DNA of 17,447 nucleotides from a bacterium (GCA_021845705.1 JAJZVJ010000012.1:1-17447), one strand, 5' to 3'; positions 6,403 through 13,559 are shown, counted from the first letter of the stretch. The notes: generated by a model from the letters alone, not told the origin. Program-made: numbers and translations.

Positions 6403-7815
6403 CTACTTGTGCTCCACAAACTTGAAGGCCAGGTCGAGGAACTTCTTCGTGCTCTCCTGGCTGTCCGTCTCCGCGTAGGTCCGCAGCAGCGGTTCGGTCC
6501 CGGACGGCCGCATAAGCACCCACCAGTCGTTGTCCAGCACTATCTTCAGGCCGTCGATGGTATTGGTCTCGGTGATCTTGTGCCCCAGCAGCAGCTTCGG
6601 CAGCTTCTTTTTTATCTTGACCGCGAAAGAGTGCTTGTTGGGGATGGGCTTATCCATCTTGAAATCCCTGCGGACGAAGCAGGACTTGCCGTACTTTTTC
6701 TCTATCTCCGCGTACAGCGCGGAGATGGTCTTGCCGGTCTTGACCACCATCTCCATGACGAACAGCGCCGTCAGGGCGCCGTCGCGCTCCGGCAGGTTGC
6801 CCTTCCAGGCGTAGCCGCCGGATTCCTCCACGCCGAAAGTCACGTCCTCGTTAAGCATCTTCTCGGCTATATACTTAAAACCCACGGGGACTTCGTCGAA
6901 AGGCAGGCCGGCGGCGCGGGCTATGCGCTTGGTCAGGTAGCCCATGGACACGGCCTGGACTATCTTGCCCTTGTATTTGTCCTTCGAAAGCAGGTATTCC
7001 AGCATCAGCGGGGCGGTCTGGCACGGGGTCATATACTGCCCCTTGTCCGAGACCAGGGCGAACCGGTCCGCGTCCCCGTCCAGCGCCGCGCCGAACAGCG
7101 CCTTGTGCTTTTTAACAGCGGCCACCAGTTCCTGGAGGTTCTTTTCCACCGGCTCCGGGGAAATGCCGCCGAAAAGCGGGTCATGCCTTTCCCGTATCTT
7201 TATGACGTTCTTCGAACCGAAGATGTCCCCGGCGGTTTCCGCGCCTACTCCGTACATAAAATCGACCAGGACCGGGCCGGCCAGCTTGGCCTGAACTTTA
7301 GCGGCCGGGACCTTTGAATTAAGGTATTCCACGTATATCGGCCTGAAATCTTTTACCGGAACCTGCACGCCGGAAGGCTTCATCGGCACCGCCTTGGCCA
7401 CATAGTTCTCTATCTCGGCCGTAACGGAAGGAGGGGCGGAGCGGCCGTTCTGCTTGACCTTGATGCCGTTGTAATAGTGGTTGTTATGGCTCGCGGTCAC
7501 CACTACCCCCATCCCGTAACCTTTCGAAGTAAGCAGGCTGACGGCGGGAGTGGCGAGCGGCGTGGCGCTGAGCGTGACATCGTAGCCGTTGGCGGCGAGG
7601 ATCTCCGCCATTGTCCGGGCGAACATATCCGACATGAAGCGCCTGTCGTAGCCCACGGCCACGGTAGGTTTCTCGGTGCGCATATATTTATGGGAAATAT
7701 AGTCGGCCATGCCCTGGGCTATCTTGCGGACCACGTCGTAGGTAAAATCCCTGGCTATGATGCCGCGAAAACCATCAGTACCGAAAGAAATATGGTTAGA
7801 CTGGTGGGAACTCAT
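6403..7815 (-). CDS. Phosphoglucomutase/phosphomannomutase family protein
   Basis: This 470-residue cytosolic enzyme is of the alpha-D-phosphohexomutase superfamily, which moves phosphate between C1 and C6 of hexoses through a phosphoserine. All four active-site loops are intact: FGTDGFRG (11-18), the phosphoserine loop TASHNNHYYNG (Ser109), metal-binding DGDADR (246-251), sugar-binding EESGG (330-334) and phosphate-binding RPSGTEPLLR (436-445). EESGG favours glucose- or glucose/mannose-phosphate specificity over GlmM, which is an inference. It has an AGAGG ribosome site 6 bases before the ATG and its own promoter. The product would feed glycogen or surface glycan synthesis. Confidence 0.93.
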   Translation of the reverse strand: MSSHQSNHISFGTDGFRGIIARDFTYDVVRKIAQGMADYISHKYMRTEKPTVAVGYDRRFMSDMFARTMAEILAANGYDVTLSATPLATPAVSLLTSKGYGMGVVVTASHNNHYYNGIKVKQNGRSAPPSVTAEIENYVAKAVPMKPSGVQVPVKDFRPIYVEYLNSKVPAAKVQAKLAGPVLVDFMYGVGAETAGDIFGSKNVIKIRERHDPLFGGISPEPVEKNLQELVAAVKKHKALFGAALDGDADRFALVSDKGQYMTPCQTAPLMLEYLLSKDKYKGKIVQAVSMGYLTKRIARAAGLPFDEVPVGFKYIAEKMLNEDVTFGVEESGGYAWKGNLPERDGALTALFVMEMVVKTGKTISALYAEIEKKYGKSCFVRRDFKMDKPIPNKHSFAVKIKKKLPKLLLGHKITETNTIDGLKIVLDNDWWVLMRPSGTEPLLRTYAETDSQESTKKFLDLAFKFVEHK

Positions 7816-7842
7816 TTAGACCTCTCTTTGAAAACAGCTTCC

Positions 7843-7861
7843 GCCAGGCCGCCGGCCCGGC
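7843..7861 (-). other. Hairpin in the phosphohexomutase leader
   Basis: On the minus strand, GCCGGGCC and GGCCTGGC pair through eight positions (one G-U) around a GGC loop. It lies between the predicted promoter and the ribosome site, so it would form in the 5' leader of the mRNA. Its role is unknown. Confidence 0.35.
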
Positions 7862-7882
7862 TTTGTCACTTTCGAATGAAGA

Positions 7883-7910
7883 CATATATATTATTAAAAT
7901 AAGAGGACAA
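7883..7910 (-). promoter_or_regulatory. Predicted promoter of the phosphohexomutase gene
   Basis: On the minus strand, TTGTCC (7910-7905) and TATATG (7888-7883) are separated by 16 bases in the only AT-rich patch of the gap. This would give a leader of about 60 bases carrying a stable hairpin. Other register choices in the TA-rich stretch are possible. Confidence 0.45.
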
Positions 7911-7929
7911 ACTCAAATCCGGGGGCGGC

Positions 7930-9075
7930 TTAATGGGCCTCTCCTGCCCGCATTCCTTCGCGCCAGCCCCTGACCAGCCTAAAGAAAGCCGGAAGATCTT
8001 TTTTAACCGCGGTCTCTAACGCCTTTGCCGGAGAAGGGAACATGCCGGCTTGTATCACCCCCGCCACCCCCCGCCGCTTCAGCGCCCGCGGGTTCTCCAG
8101 CAGCGACTCCCCGCAAACCACGATAGCCGGCTTCCCAAGGCTGGCCGCGGCTTCAAGCGCGGCCCCCGGGGCCTTGCCGTAAAAGGTCTGGCGGTCAAAG
8201 CGGCCCTCGCCGGTTATAAGCAGGTCCGCCGCGGCAAGTTTTTCATAAAAACCCGTTTTTTTCAGCACGAAAGCCGCCCCGTCGTCCAGTTCCGCCCCGA
8301 AAAAAGCCGCAAGGCCCGCACCCAGCCCGCCTGCCGCCGCCCCGCCCGGCAGGGAGGAAATATCAAGGCCGAGGTCTTTTTTTACAACGCGGGCGTAATT
8401 CCGGAGCGCGCGCCCGATAAAGCTTACTTCACGCGGACCGGCGCCCTTCTGGGGGCCGAACACCCGCGCCGAGCCCAGCCTGCCGCAAAGCGGGTTCTTA
8501 ACATCGGCAAGACCGGTAACCTTAACGTTCCCGAGCAGGGTCTTCGCGCTGCCCGGGAAGATCGCGGCCAGCCCGGCCAGCCCGCGCGCGCCGCGCGCCG
8601 CCGGCCTGCCCCCGGCATCCAGCAGCTCGAAACCGAAAGCCTGCGCGCAGCCGGCGCCTCCGTCGTTAGAGGCGCTGCCGCCGAGGCCCACTATTATCTC
8701 CCGCGCCCCTTTAAGGACCGCTTCACGCATAAGGCGTCCGACCCCCCGCGTTGAGGCGTCAAGCGGCCTCAGCTTTCCGCCGCCCATAAGCCCCAGCCCC
8801 GAGGCTTCGGCCATTTCTATGACCGCCGTCCGCCCCGACATAAGCCAGCGGGCGGTCACTTCAGCTCCCAGCGGGCCTTCCACCCGTGTCCGCATCACGC
8901 TGCCCCCGAGGGAGGGGCGCAGCGCCTGCAGCAGGCCGTCCCCGCCGTCCGCGACAGGAAGCACCTCAACGGCGGCCCCGGGACAGACCGCCCTCACCGC
9001 CCTGGCGGCGGCCGCGCCGGCGGCGCCCGCGGTCAGCGTTCCTTTAAAGGCGTTCAGCGCTATCAAAATCCTCAT
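7930..9075 (-). CDS. Glycerate 2-kinase (GarK/GlxK type)
   Basis: This enzyme phosphorylates glycerate with ATP to 2-phosphoglycerate, linking glyoxylate or serine breakdown to glycolysis. The 381-residue protein matches the type II glycerate kinase family: MRILIALNAFKGTLTA at the N-terminus, VADGGDG (41-47), GLGGSASNDGGAGCAQA (130-146), LADVKNPLCG (189-198) and GEGRFDRQTFYGKAPG (289-304). ATG 9075 is chosen because the family starts exactly at the equivalent of MKIVIAPDSFKG; the frame is open further upstream but that part resembles no protein. The start has no properly spaced Shine-Dalgarno. A TATCAT box ends six bases before the ATG, suggesting a leaderless mRNA. It is divergent from the radical SAM gene. 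Confidence 0.93.
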   Translation of the reverse strand: MRILIALNAFKGTLTAGAAGAAAARAVRAVCPGAAVEVLPVADGGDGLLQALRPSLGGSVMRTRVEGPLGAEVTARWLMSGRTAVIEMAEASGLGLMGGGKLRPLDASTRGVGRLMREAVLKGAREIIVGLGGSASNDGGAGCAQAFGFELLDAGGRPAARGARGLAGLAAIFPGSAKTLLGNVKVTGLADVKNPLCGRLGSARVFGPQKGAGPREVSFIGRALRNYARVVKKDLGLDISSLPGGAAAGGLGAGLAAFFGAELDDGAAFVLKKTGFYEKLAAADLLITGEGRFDRQTFYGKAPGAALEAAASLGKPAIVVCGESLLENPRALKRRGVAGVIQAGMFPSPAKALETAVKKDLPAFFRLVRGWREGMRAGEAH

Positions 9076-9081
9076 TCCTAA

Positions 9082-9087
9082 ATGATA
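9082..9087 (-). promoter_or_regulatory. Predicted -10 box giving a leaderless glycerate kinase mRNA
   Basis: The minus strand reads TATCAT ending exactly six bases before the ATG, so transcription would begin at or next to the start codon. AGGA abuts the ATG and is too close to act as a ribosome site. Confidence 0.4.
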
Positions 9088-9104
9088 GAATAATAGAAAG
9101 CGGG

Positions 9105-9122
9105 ATTGCGAACGAACGCAAT
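9105..9122. repeat. Inverted repeat in a divergent intergenic region
   Basis: ATTGCG (9105-9110) and CGCAAT (9117-9122) are perfect inverted copies separated by AACGAA. The repeat sits between the glycerate kinase and radical SAM genes, where an operator for a dimeric regulator would be expected. Regulator unknown. Confidence 0.35.
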
Positions 9123-9171
9123 ATACGGCACAGCCGCCAATATTAAGCCGCGCCCTGTTCCCGCATAAAAA

Positions 9172-9828
9172 ATGGAAAAAACCGAACCCAGCATTGTTTA
9201 CCGTTACAAGAACGGCCTTTACGTGAACCTGACCAACAGCTGTCCGACGGCCTGCGTTTTCTGCGTCAAGAACGCCTGGAAAATGGATTACCGCGGCAGC
9301 AACCTCAACCTGGCGGGCGCGGAACCCTCTCCGGCGGATGTCATAGCGCTCGCCAAGGAGCAATGGGCGTCCGGTCCTTTCGGGGAACTCGTCTTCTGCG
9401 GTTACGGCGAACCCACCATGCGCCTGGAGGCCATGCTCGCCTGCGCGCGCATGATAAAGAACGGCCGCGCTGAGCCTTTACCGCGCACGCTCAGGATCAG
9501 GCTTAACACCAACGGCCTGGCTAACGCGGTCTGGGGGCGCAACGTGGTCCCCGAAATGAAAGGTCTCATAGACTCGGTCCATGTCAGCCTTAACTCCGCG
9601 GACCCGGCGCAGTGGCTGGCGCTCATGCGCCCCATGGCCCCCTGGGCCGCTACCGGTTTCGAGAAGGTGAAGGAATTCATAAGGGAAGCCTCCCTGCTGC
9701 TGCCGGAGACTTTCGTCACCGCGGTGGAAAGCGGGGAAATAGACACGGAAAAATTCAAAGCCCTGGCCGCGCAGCTCGGGGCGGAACCGCGGCTGAGGCC
9801 GAGGCTGGAAGCGGAGGAAAAACGGTGA
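9172..9828 (+). CDS. Radical SAM protein, TatD-associated type
   Basis: This 218-residue protein carries the iron-sulfur motif NSCPTACVFC (Cys24, Cys28, Cys31: Cx3Cx2C), the SAM-contact CGYGEPTM (76-83), LNTNGLAN and HVSLNSADP. The start YRYKNGLYVNLTNSCPTACVFC is characteristic of the small radical SAM proteins often fused to or beside TatD DNases. No TatD gene is in this window, and the reaction catalysed is unknown. The ATG has no clear Shine-Dalgarno (A-rich upstream), but the frame fits the family start. Its TGA overlaps the GTG of the next gene by four bases, so it is the first gene of a plus-strand operon ending at 12752. Confidence 0.88.
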   Translation: MEKTEPSIVYRYKNGLYVNLTNSCPTACVFCVKNAWKMDYRGSNLNLAGAEPSPADVIALAKEQWASGPFGELVFCGYGEPTMRLEAMLACARMIKNGRAEPLPRTLRIRLNTNGLANAVWGRNVVPEMKGLIDSVHVSLNSADPAQWLALMRPMAPWAATGFEKVKEFIREASLLLPETFVTAVESGEIDTEKFKALAAQLGAEPRLRPRLEAEEKR

Positions 9829-10289
9829 TAGAAAGAAAAGCGCTGCTGCTCATTCTCGCCGCGCTGGCCTTCGCGCTGGTCAGCGTGCCCAGCGTGCTCT
9901 TTAACAACGCGATAAAGAAATACTTCAACTTCGTCGGCCACTGGGACGTGGCCAATATAAAACCCTCGCATACCGCCATCCTGCCCCCCTCGCGGGTCCG
10001 CGCCGAAAGGCCGGTGGAGCCCCCGCAGCCGGAGCTGCGGTTCGCCAAATTCTCCATAAAGATCGCCGGCGCGAAAGAAGTAAAGATCGCCGGGGACTTC
10101 AACAAGTGGAACCCCGACTCGCTGGTGCTGGTAAAAAAAGATTCCAGGACCTGGGAAGCCTTCCTGCCGCTGCCGCCGGGCAGATACAAATACATCTGCC
10201 GCATCGACGGGGCGGAGGTGCTTGACCCGCTGAATCCCGACACCGACATGGAAGCCGGCCGCAAGGTCTCGGTACTGACCGTTAAATAA
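9825..10289 (+). CDS. Membrane-tethered CBM48/AMPK-like glycogen-binding protein
   Basis: GTG 9825 is chosen as the start: GGAGG at 9813-9817 lies 7 bases upstream, and the codon overlaps the previous stop as GTGA. The 154-residue protein has one N-terminal membrane helix (residues 6-24, LLLILAALAFALVSV), a Pro-rich linker (about 46-70) and a C-terminal E-set domain of the AMPK-beta/CBM48 kind (72-154): VKIAGDFNKWN (86-96), Trp110, LPPGRYKY (116-123), DG (128-129) and DPLNPD (134-139). These are the carbohydrate-contact and fold-marker residues of glycogen-binding domains. CBM48 is usually part of cytosolic branching or debranching enzymes; here it stands alone, probably on the outer face of the inner membrane. 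The next gene encodes a secreted GH57-like protein, supporting a glycan-related role. Confidence 0.8.
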   Translation: MIERKALLLILAALAFALVSVPSVLFNNAIKKYFNFVGHWDVANIKPSHTAILPPSRVRAERPVEPPQPELRFAKFSIKIAGAKEVKIAGDFNKWNPDSLVLVKKDSRTWEAFLPLPPGRYKYICRIDGAEVLDPLNPDTDMEAGRKVSVLTVK

Positions 10290-10296
10290 TACGCCC

Positions 10297-11982
10297 ATGA
10301 ACAAACTCTTCAAGGCAGCACTTTTTTCCGTTCTGTTTTCCGGCCCGCTCGCCGCGCAGCAGGCCGCGCTGTGGGTTCCGGCCGACTCCTCCGGAGCGGA
10401 AGAAGTACTGTCCGCCATGGAGCATGACGGCGCGCTGAAACTTACGGCCGCCCTCCCGCCCCTGCCCGCCGCGCTCGAGAAGCGCGCGGAAAAGCTTGAA
10501 GCCTCCGGACAGCTTGAAATAGCCATGCGCCCGGCCGGGGACCCGCCGATGCCCCTGCTGTATTACCCGTCTTCCCCGCAGGTCGCCTGGTCCGGCAAAG
10601 TCTCCACGGCCCCCATGGGGACGGACCAGTATTTCCTGGCCCTCCGCCTTACCCTCGCCAGGGACGCGGCGCTTAAAACCCTCAAGGAAACCCCGGCCGG
10701 GCTGGTCGGCCTGCCGGGAGGCCTAGTGGCCGATTATTTTCCGCTCTCAAGGGCGCTCGGGGTAAAATGGCTCGCCACCGGCCCCATTCCTTCTACCGCC
10801 GCCGCCGTTTTCACGGCCGACGAGGTTTACGCAGTGCCTTTCACCGATTTTTCCACGGCGGCGGTTTCCCTTCAGACCCCCTCGTTCGTAATGTTCGATG
10901 AAACCTCCGCGCCCGACCCCGCGGCCCTGCGCGCCGCGATGCTGGCCGAACTTAAAGCCTCCAAGCCGCAAAAGAACGCCACGGTCTCCGAAGCGCTTAA
11001 GACGGCCGTCCCGGCGGCCTCCACGCGCGCCGGGATCTCGGCCGAAGCCAGGCCCTGGACCGGAGACTATACTCCCTGGGCTTCCGCCCCGCTGCAGGCG
11101 GGCGCTTTGGCCGCCCTGGCGCAGACGCGCGCCGACCTGATGCTTTACCTCAACTCCCTGCAGGGGAACTACATAAAGGCCTCCCCGGCCTTCGAGGAAT
11201 ATTTCTCGGCCGAGGACGGCGGCAAACTGCGCGCCCTCGCCTCCGCCGACGCGGGAACCTCCGGGGAGACCGAGATAGAGATACGCAACTCGCTTGTCAA
11301 CACCTACCGCCTCATGAAGAAAGACCCGCCGCCGTGGGCTTTCTCCAGCCTGGCCGACGCCCTCTCGGAAGGTTCCCAGGCCGAAAAGATACAGGTCCTG
11401 ACGCTGCCGGACGGGTTCGAGCTGAAGAACGTCTCAAGGCCCCCGCTCCCGCCGGAGTCCACCCCCGGGCTGCCGCCAGGCACCGACCCGGCCCGCATCT
11501 GGAAGCTGGCCGGCCTGAAAGTCGAGTCCGTTCCCGGCGCCGTGCTCTTTAAATTCCAGCCGCTCGCCCTGGACAACTCCCTTAAAAAACCGGCCGGTTT
11601 CAGCCACATAAACCTGGACCTGTACATAGACATAAACCACCGGCCGCGCGCGGGCATGACCCGGCCCCTCGAGGGCCGCCCGCTCAGGCTTTTCCCGGAG
11701 AACGCCTGGGAATACGCCATAGAACTGGATCCCGACGGCGCCACTCTTTACAAGATCACCCCTAAAGGCCCGGTCGCGGCCGGCTCCCTGAAAGTTTCCA
11801 CCGGGGACGGGGTCATTACCGTGAACGTGCCTGCCGAAAGACTCAGGGGCAACCCGGAACTCTGGAGCTACGCCGCCCTGCTGCTTGCCCCGGCTGCCAA
11901 CGGGGAATTTGCCATAGCCGACTACCTCGCCGACCAGGTAACCAACGGTTATATCTACGCGGTGCGGCCCGGAAAAGACTAA
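10297..11982 (+). CDS. Secreted GH57-like protein lacking catalytic residues, with glucodextranase-like C-terminal module
   Basis: This 561-residue protein has a signal peptide (MNKLFKAALFSVLFSGPLAA). I read residues 25-355 as a decayed GH57 fold. Landmarks in order: GQLEIAMRP with PMPLLYY (71-90) where GH57 enzymes have GqiEl..HPILPL; PAGLVGLPGGLVADYF (133-148), then LGVKWLATG (154-162), where they have PxGmWPsEGsVs and the Gi.WiatDE strand; FVMFDET (197-203) for the LDGENaWE strand; and NSLVNTYRLMKKDPPPW (331-347) for the FR.hL..vY..l...P segment. The nucleophile Glu of WPSEG is replaced by Gly, and the N-terminal HxP/WHQPY and HPILPL histidines are missing. Residues 400-535 match a glucodextranase C-terminal module (ALDNSLKKPAGFS, DLYIDIN, ENAWEYAIEL). 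It is likely a non-catalytic glycan-binding protein. No Shine-Dalgarno is evident. Confidence 0.7.
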   Translation: MNKLFKAALFSVLFSGPLAAQQAALWVPADSSGAEEVLSAMEHDGALKLTAALPPLPAALEKRAEKLEASGQLEIAMRPAGDPPMPLLYYPSSPQVAWSGKVSTAPMGTDQYFLALRLTLARDAALKTLKETPAGLVGLPGGLVADYFPLSRALGVKWLATGPIPSTAAAVFTADEVYAVPFTDFSTAAVSLQTPSFVMFDETSAPDPAALRAAMLAELKASKPQKNATVSEALKTAVPAASTRAGISAEARPWTGDYTPWASAPLQAGALAALAQTRADLMLYLNSLQGNYIKASPAFEEYFSAEDGGKLRALASADAGTSGETEIEIRNSLVNTYRLMKKDPPPWAFSSLADALSEGSQAEKIQVLTLPDGFELKNVSRPPLPPESTPGLPPGTDPARIWKLAGLKVESVPGAVLFKFQPLALDNSLKKPAGFSHINLDLYIDINHRPRAGMTRPLEGRPLRLFPENAWEYAIELDPDGATLYKITPKGPVAAGSLKVSTGDGVITVNVPAERLRGNPELWSYAALLLAPAANGEFAIADYLADQVTNGYIYAVRPGKD

Positions 11983-11996
11983 ATAGGAGGCCGCAT

Positions 11997-12752
11997 ATGG
12001 CCGACAGGGACAAAATAGTTTCCTTCACTAATTCCTACCTGGATTCGGCGAACGTCAGAGATACGTCCCAGAACGGGCTTCAGGCGGAAGGCCGGCCCGA
12101 AGTAAAAAAGATCGCGTTCGGCGTTTCAGCCTCGCTCGAGTGCATAAAGCGCGCGGCCGCCGGCGGTGCGGACATGCTAATAACCCACCACGGGCTGCTC
12201 TGGGGGCGCTCCCAGCCCTTCTGCGGCCCTTTCAAGCGCAAGCTCGAGACACTTTTCAAAAGCGGCCTTTCCCTCTGCGCCTGGCACCTGCCTCTCGACA
12301 AGCACCAGGTCTGCGGCAATAACGCGCGCCTGCTTAAGATGCTCGGAGCCGGCGGCCTTAAGCCTTTCGGCGTTTACGACGGGGAGACCATAGGCTTCAG
12401 CGGAACTTTTCCTAAGCCGGTGTCCATGGGCGACATCGCCGCCGCGCTGGCCATAAAGCTGGACGCGGAGCCGCTCTGCTTCAGGTTCGGCGCCGAAAAA
12501 ATAAGGACCGTCGGGGTAATAAGCGGCGGCGCGGCCAGGATGTTCGAACAGGCGGCGGCGGCCGGTCTGGACCTTTACATAACCGGGGAAGCGGCGGAGC
12601 CGGCCCAGGAATTCGCGCGTGAAAGCCGCTCCAACTTCGTGGCCGCGGGTCACTACAACACCGAGAAACCGGGAGTAATGGCGCTGGCCGGGGTGCTGGA
12701 GAAGAAGTTCGGGGTTAAAACCGAATTCATCGATATTCCCAACCCCGCATAG
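11997..12752 (+). CDS. Nif3-like dinuclear metal-centre protein (DUF34/YbgI family)
   Basis: This 251-residue protein belongs to the NIF3/YbgI family, ring-forming hexamers with two metal ions per subunit. Members have been annotated as GTP cyclohydrolase I type 2, but the true role is unsettled. Metal-site residues are all present: ITHHG (His64, His65), HLPLD (His97 and Asp101; many members read HTNLD) and GHYNTE (His219, Glu223). There is no inserted middle domain, consistent with the short form. A perfect AGGAGG lies 7 bases before the ATG. It follows the GH57-like gene by 14 bases and is the last gene before a terminator. Confidence 0.93.
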   Translation: MADRDKIVSFTNSYLDSANVRDTSQNGLQAEGRPEVKKIAFGVSASLECIKRAAAGGADMLITHHGLLWGRSQPFCGPFKRKLETLFKSGLSLCAWHLPLDKHQVCGNNARLLKMLGAGGLKPFGVYDGETIGFSGTFPKPVSMGDIAAALAIKLDAEPLCFRFGAEKIRTVGVISGGAARMFEQAAAAGLDLYITGEAAEPAQEFARESRSNFVAAGHYNTEKPGVMALAGVLEKKFGVKTEFIDIPNPA

Positions 12753-12770
12753 GCTGAACGGACAGTTTCC

Positions 12771-12797
12771 GCGGTTTAAAACCGCCGTAATTTTTTT
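12771..12797 (+). terminator. Intrinsic terminator of the 9172-12752 operon
   Basis: GCGGTT (12771-12776), loop TAA and AACCGC (12780-12785) form a stem, followed 5 bases later by seven T (12791-12797). It lies 18 bases after the Nif3-like stop. The gap between stem and T-run makes it moderate in strength. Confidence 0.65.
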
Positions 12798-12805
12798 GCT
12801 AGAAT
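12797..12805 (+). promoter_or_regulatory. Extended -10 promoter of the CsgG-like gene
   Basis: TGCTAGAAT is an extended -10 element (TG, one base, then TAGAAT) that begins at the end of the upstream T-run. A weak TTTAAA lies at 12775-12780, inside the terminator stem. Transcription would start near 12812, about 20 bases before the ATG at 12833. Confidence 0.5.
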
Positions 12806-12832
12806 AAGTCGTTCTTAAACCATGGGGGGGTC

Positions 12833-13438
12833 ATGAAAAAACTTAAGGTCTTTATTCCTTTTCTTTTGCTGGCCGGAGCCTGCGCCGGCGCGGGCGTGCC
12901 TTTCGACCAGCGTCCGCTGGCCTGCGTAATGCCTTTCACCTACTCGGCCTCCGACCCGCAGTACGCTTCCAGCGTGACCGGGCTGCAGGACGCGCTTACC
13001 GCCTCCCTGATGAAGACCTCCAGGATCCGCCTTGTTGAGCGGGCCCGCGTGGACGCCGCTCTGAAGGAACTCCAGCTTGCTTCGTCCGGCGTTATAGATC
13101 CGGCCACGGCGGCGCAGGTCGGCAGGCAGCTGGGCGCGCGCTACGCCGTGCTGGGCTCCATAACTGCCCTTTCGGTGAATGACGAATGGCGCAGCGTGAA
13201 GATAGCCGAAAAGACCGACCGCAAAGTTGAGGTTTCGGCGGAGGCAAGACTGGTCAACCTTGAAACAGGCGAACTCCTCGGGGCCGGCAAAGCCGTAGGA
13301 AAGGCCAAGAGCTCGGAGAAGCACGCCTTCGGAGGGAAAATAGGGCAGTTGGCTAAGCCGGAAGCGGTAATACAGCTGGCCATAATGGACCTGACCGACG
13401 GCCTCGCCAAAGACCTGGTAAAGAATATCGGAAAATGA
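12833..13438 (+). CDS. CsgG/LpoB-like exported protein
   Basis: This 201-residue protein has a signal peptide (MKKLKVFIPFLLLAGACAG) with a possible but weak lipobox around Cys17 (AGAC). The mature part fits the CsgG-type fold: LACVMPFTYS (29-38), a helix ALTASLMKTSRIRLVERARVDAAL where this family has l...L...g.f.vveR..l..il.E, then GRQLGARYAVLGSITAL (101-117) and VSAEARLVNLETGELLGAG. Family members include the curli secretion channel CsgG and the LpoB peptidoglycan synthase activator. At 201 residues without the pore-forming insertions of CsgG, an LpoB-like or general periplasmic role is likelier. A G-rich ribosome site directly precedes the ATG. The gene has its own promoter and terminator, so it is monocistronic. 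Confidence 0.82.
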   Translation: MKKLKVFIPFLLLAGACAGAGVPFDQRPLACVMPFTYSASDPQYASSVTGLQDALTASLMKTSRIRLVERARVDAALKELQLASSGVIDPATAAQVGRQLGARYAVLGSITALSVNDEWRSVKIAEKTDRKVEVSAEARLVNLETGELLGAGKAVGKAKSSEKHAFGGKIGQLAKPEAVIQLAIMDLTDGLAKDLVKNIGK

Positions 13439-13463
13439 ACCGGGACCGGAATTCCCCGGTAAG

Positions 13464-13489
13464 GGCCCCGCGCCGGCGCGGGGCCTTTT
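13464..13489 (+). terminator. Strong intrinsic terminator after the CsgG-like gene
   Basis: GGCCCCGCG (13464-13472) and CGCGGGGCC (13477-13485) form a perfect 9-bp stem with a CCGG loop, followed directly by TTTT. It lies 26 bases after the stop codon. Confidence 0.85.
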
Positions 13490-13559
13490 CATCTCATTTG
13501 CGGCCGGGCGGAACGATTTTGCTCCGGAGCGGGCAGGCCCGCCGGGCCCGGAAACGGCG

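Noticed and set aside
6380..6403. Terminator for the phosphohexomutase gene (GGCCGG...CCGGCC)
   Set aside because: The loop is 12 bases, it overlaps the stop codon region and there is no T-run. Chance pairing in GC-rich DNA is likely.
4712..6478. Long 588-codon plus-strand open frame antisense to metK and the response regulator
   Set aside because: It reads as Gly/His/Arg-rich sequence without domains. It is a by-product of GC-rich codon use in the well-supported genes on the opposite strand.
9076..9363. N-terminal extension of glycerate kinase by 96 residues
   Set aside because: The family begins at MRILIALNAFKG. The extension resembles no protein, and it overlaps the radical SAM gene on the opposite strand.
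13501..13556. GC-rich palindromes such as GCTCCGGAGC in the convergent gap
   Set aside because: They are short and lack T-runs or spacing typical of a terminator or operator. The two terminators on either side explain the gap.
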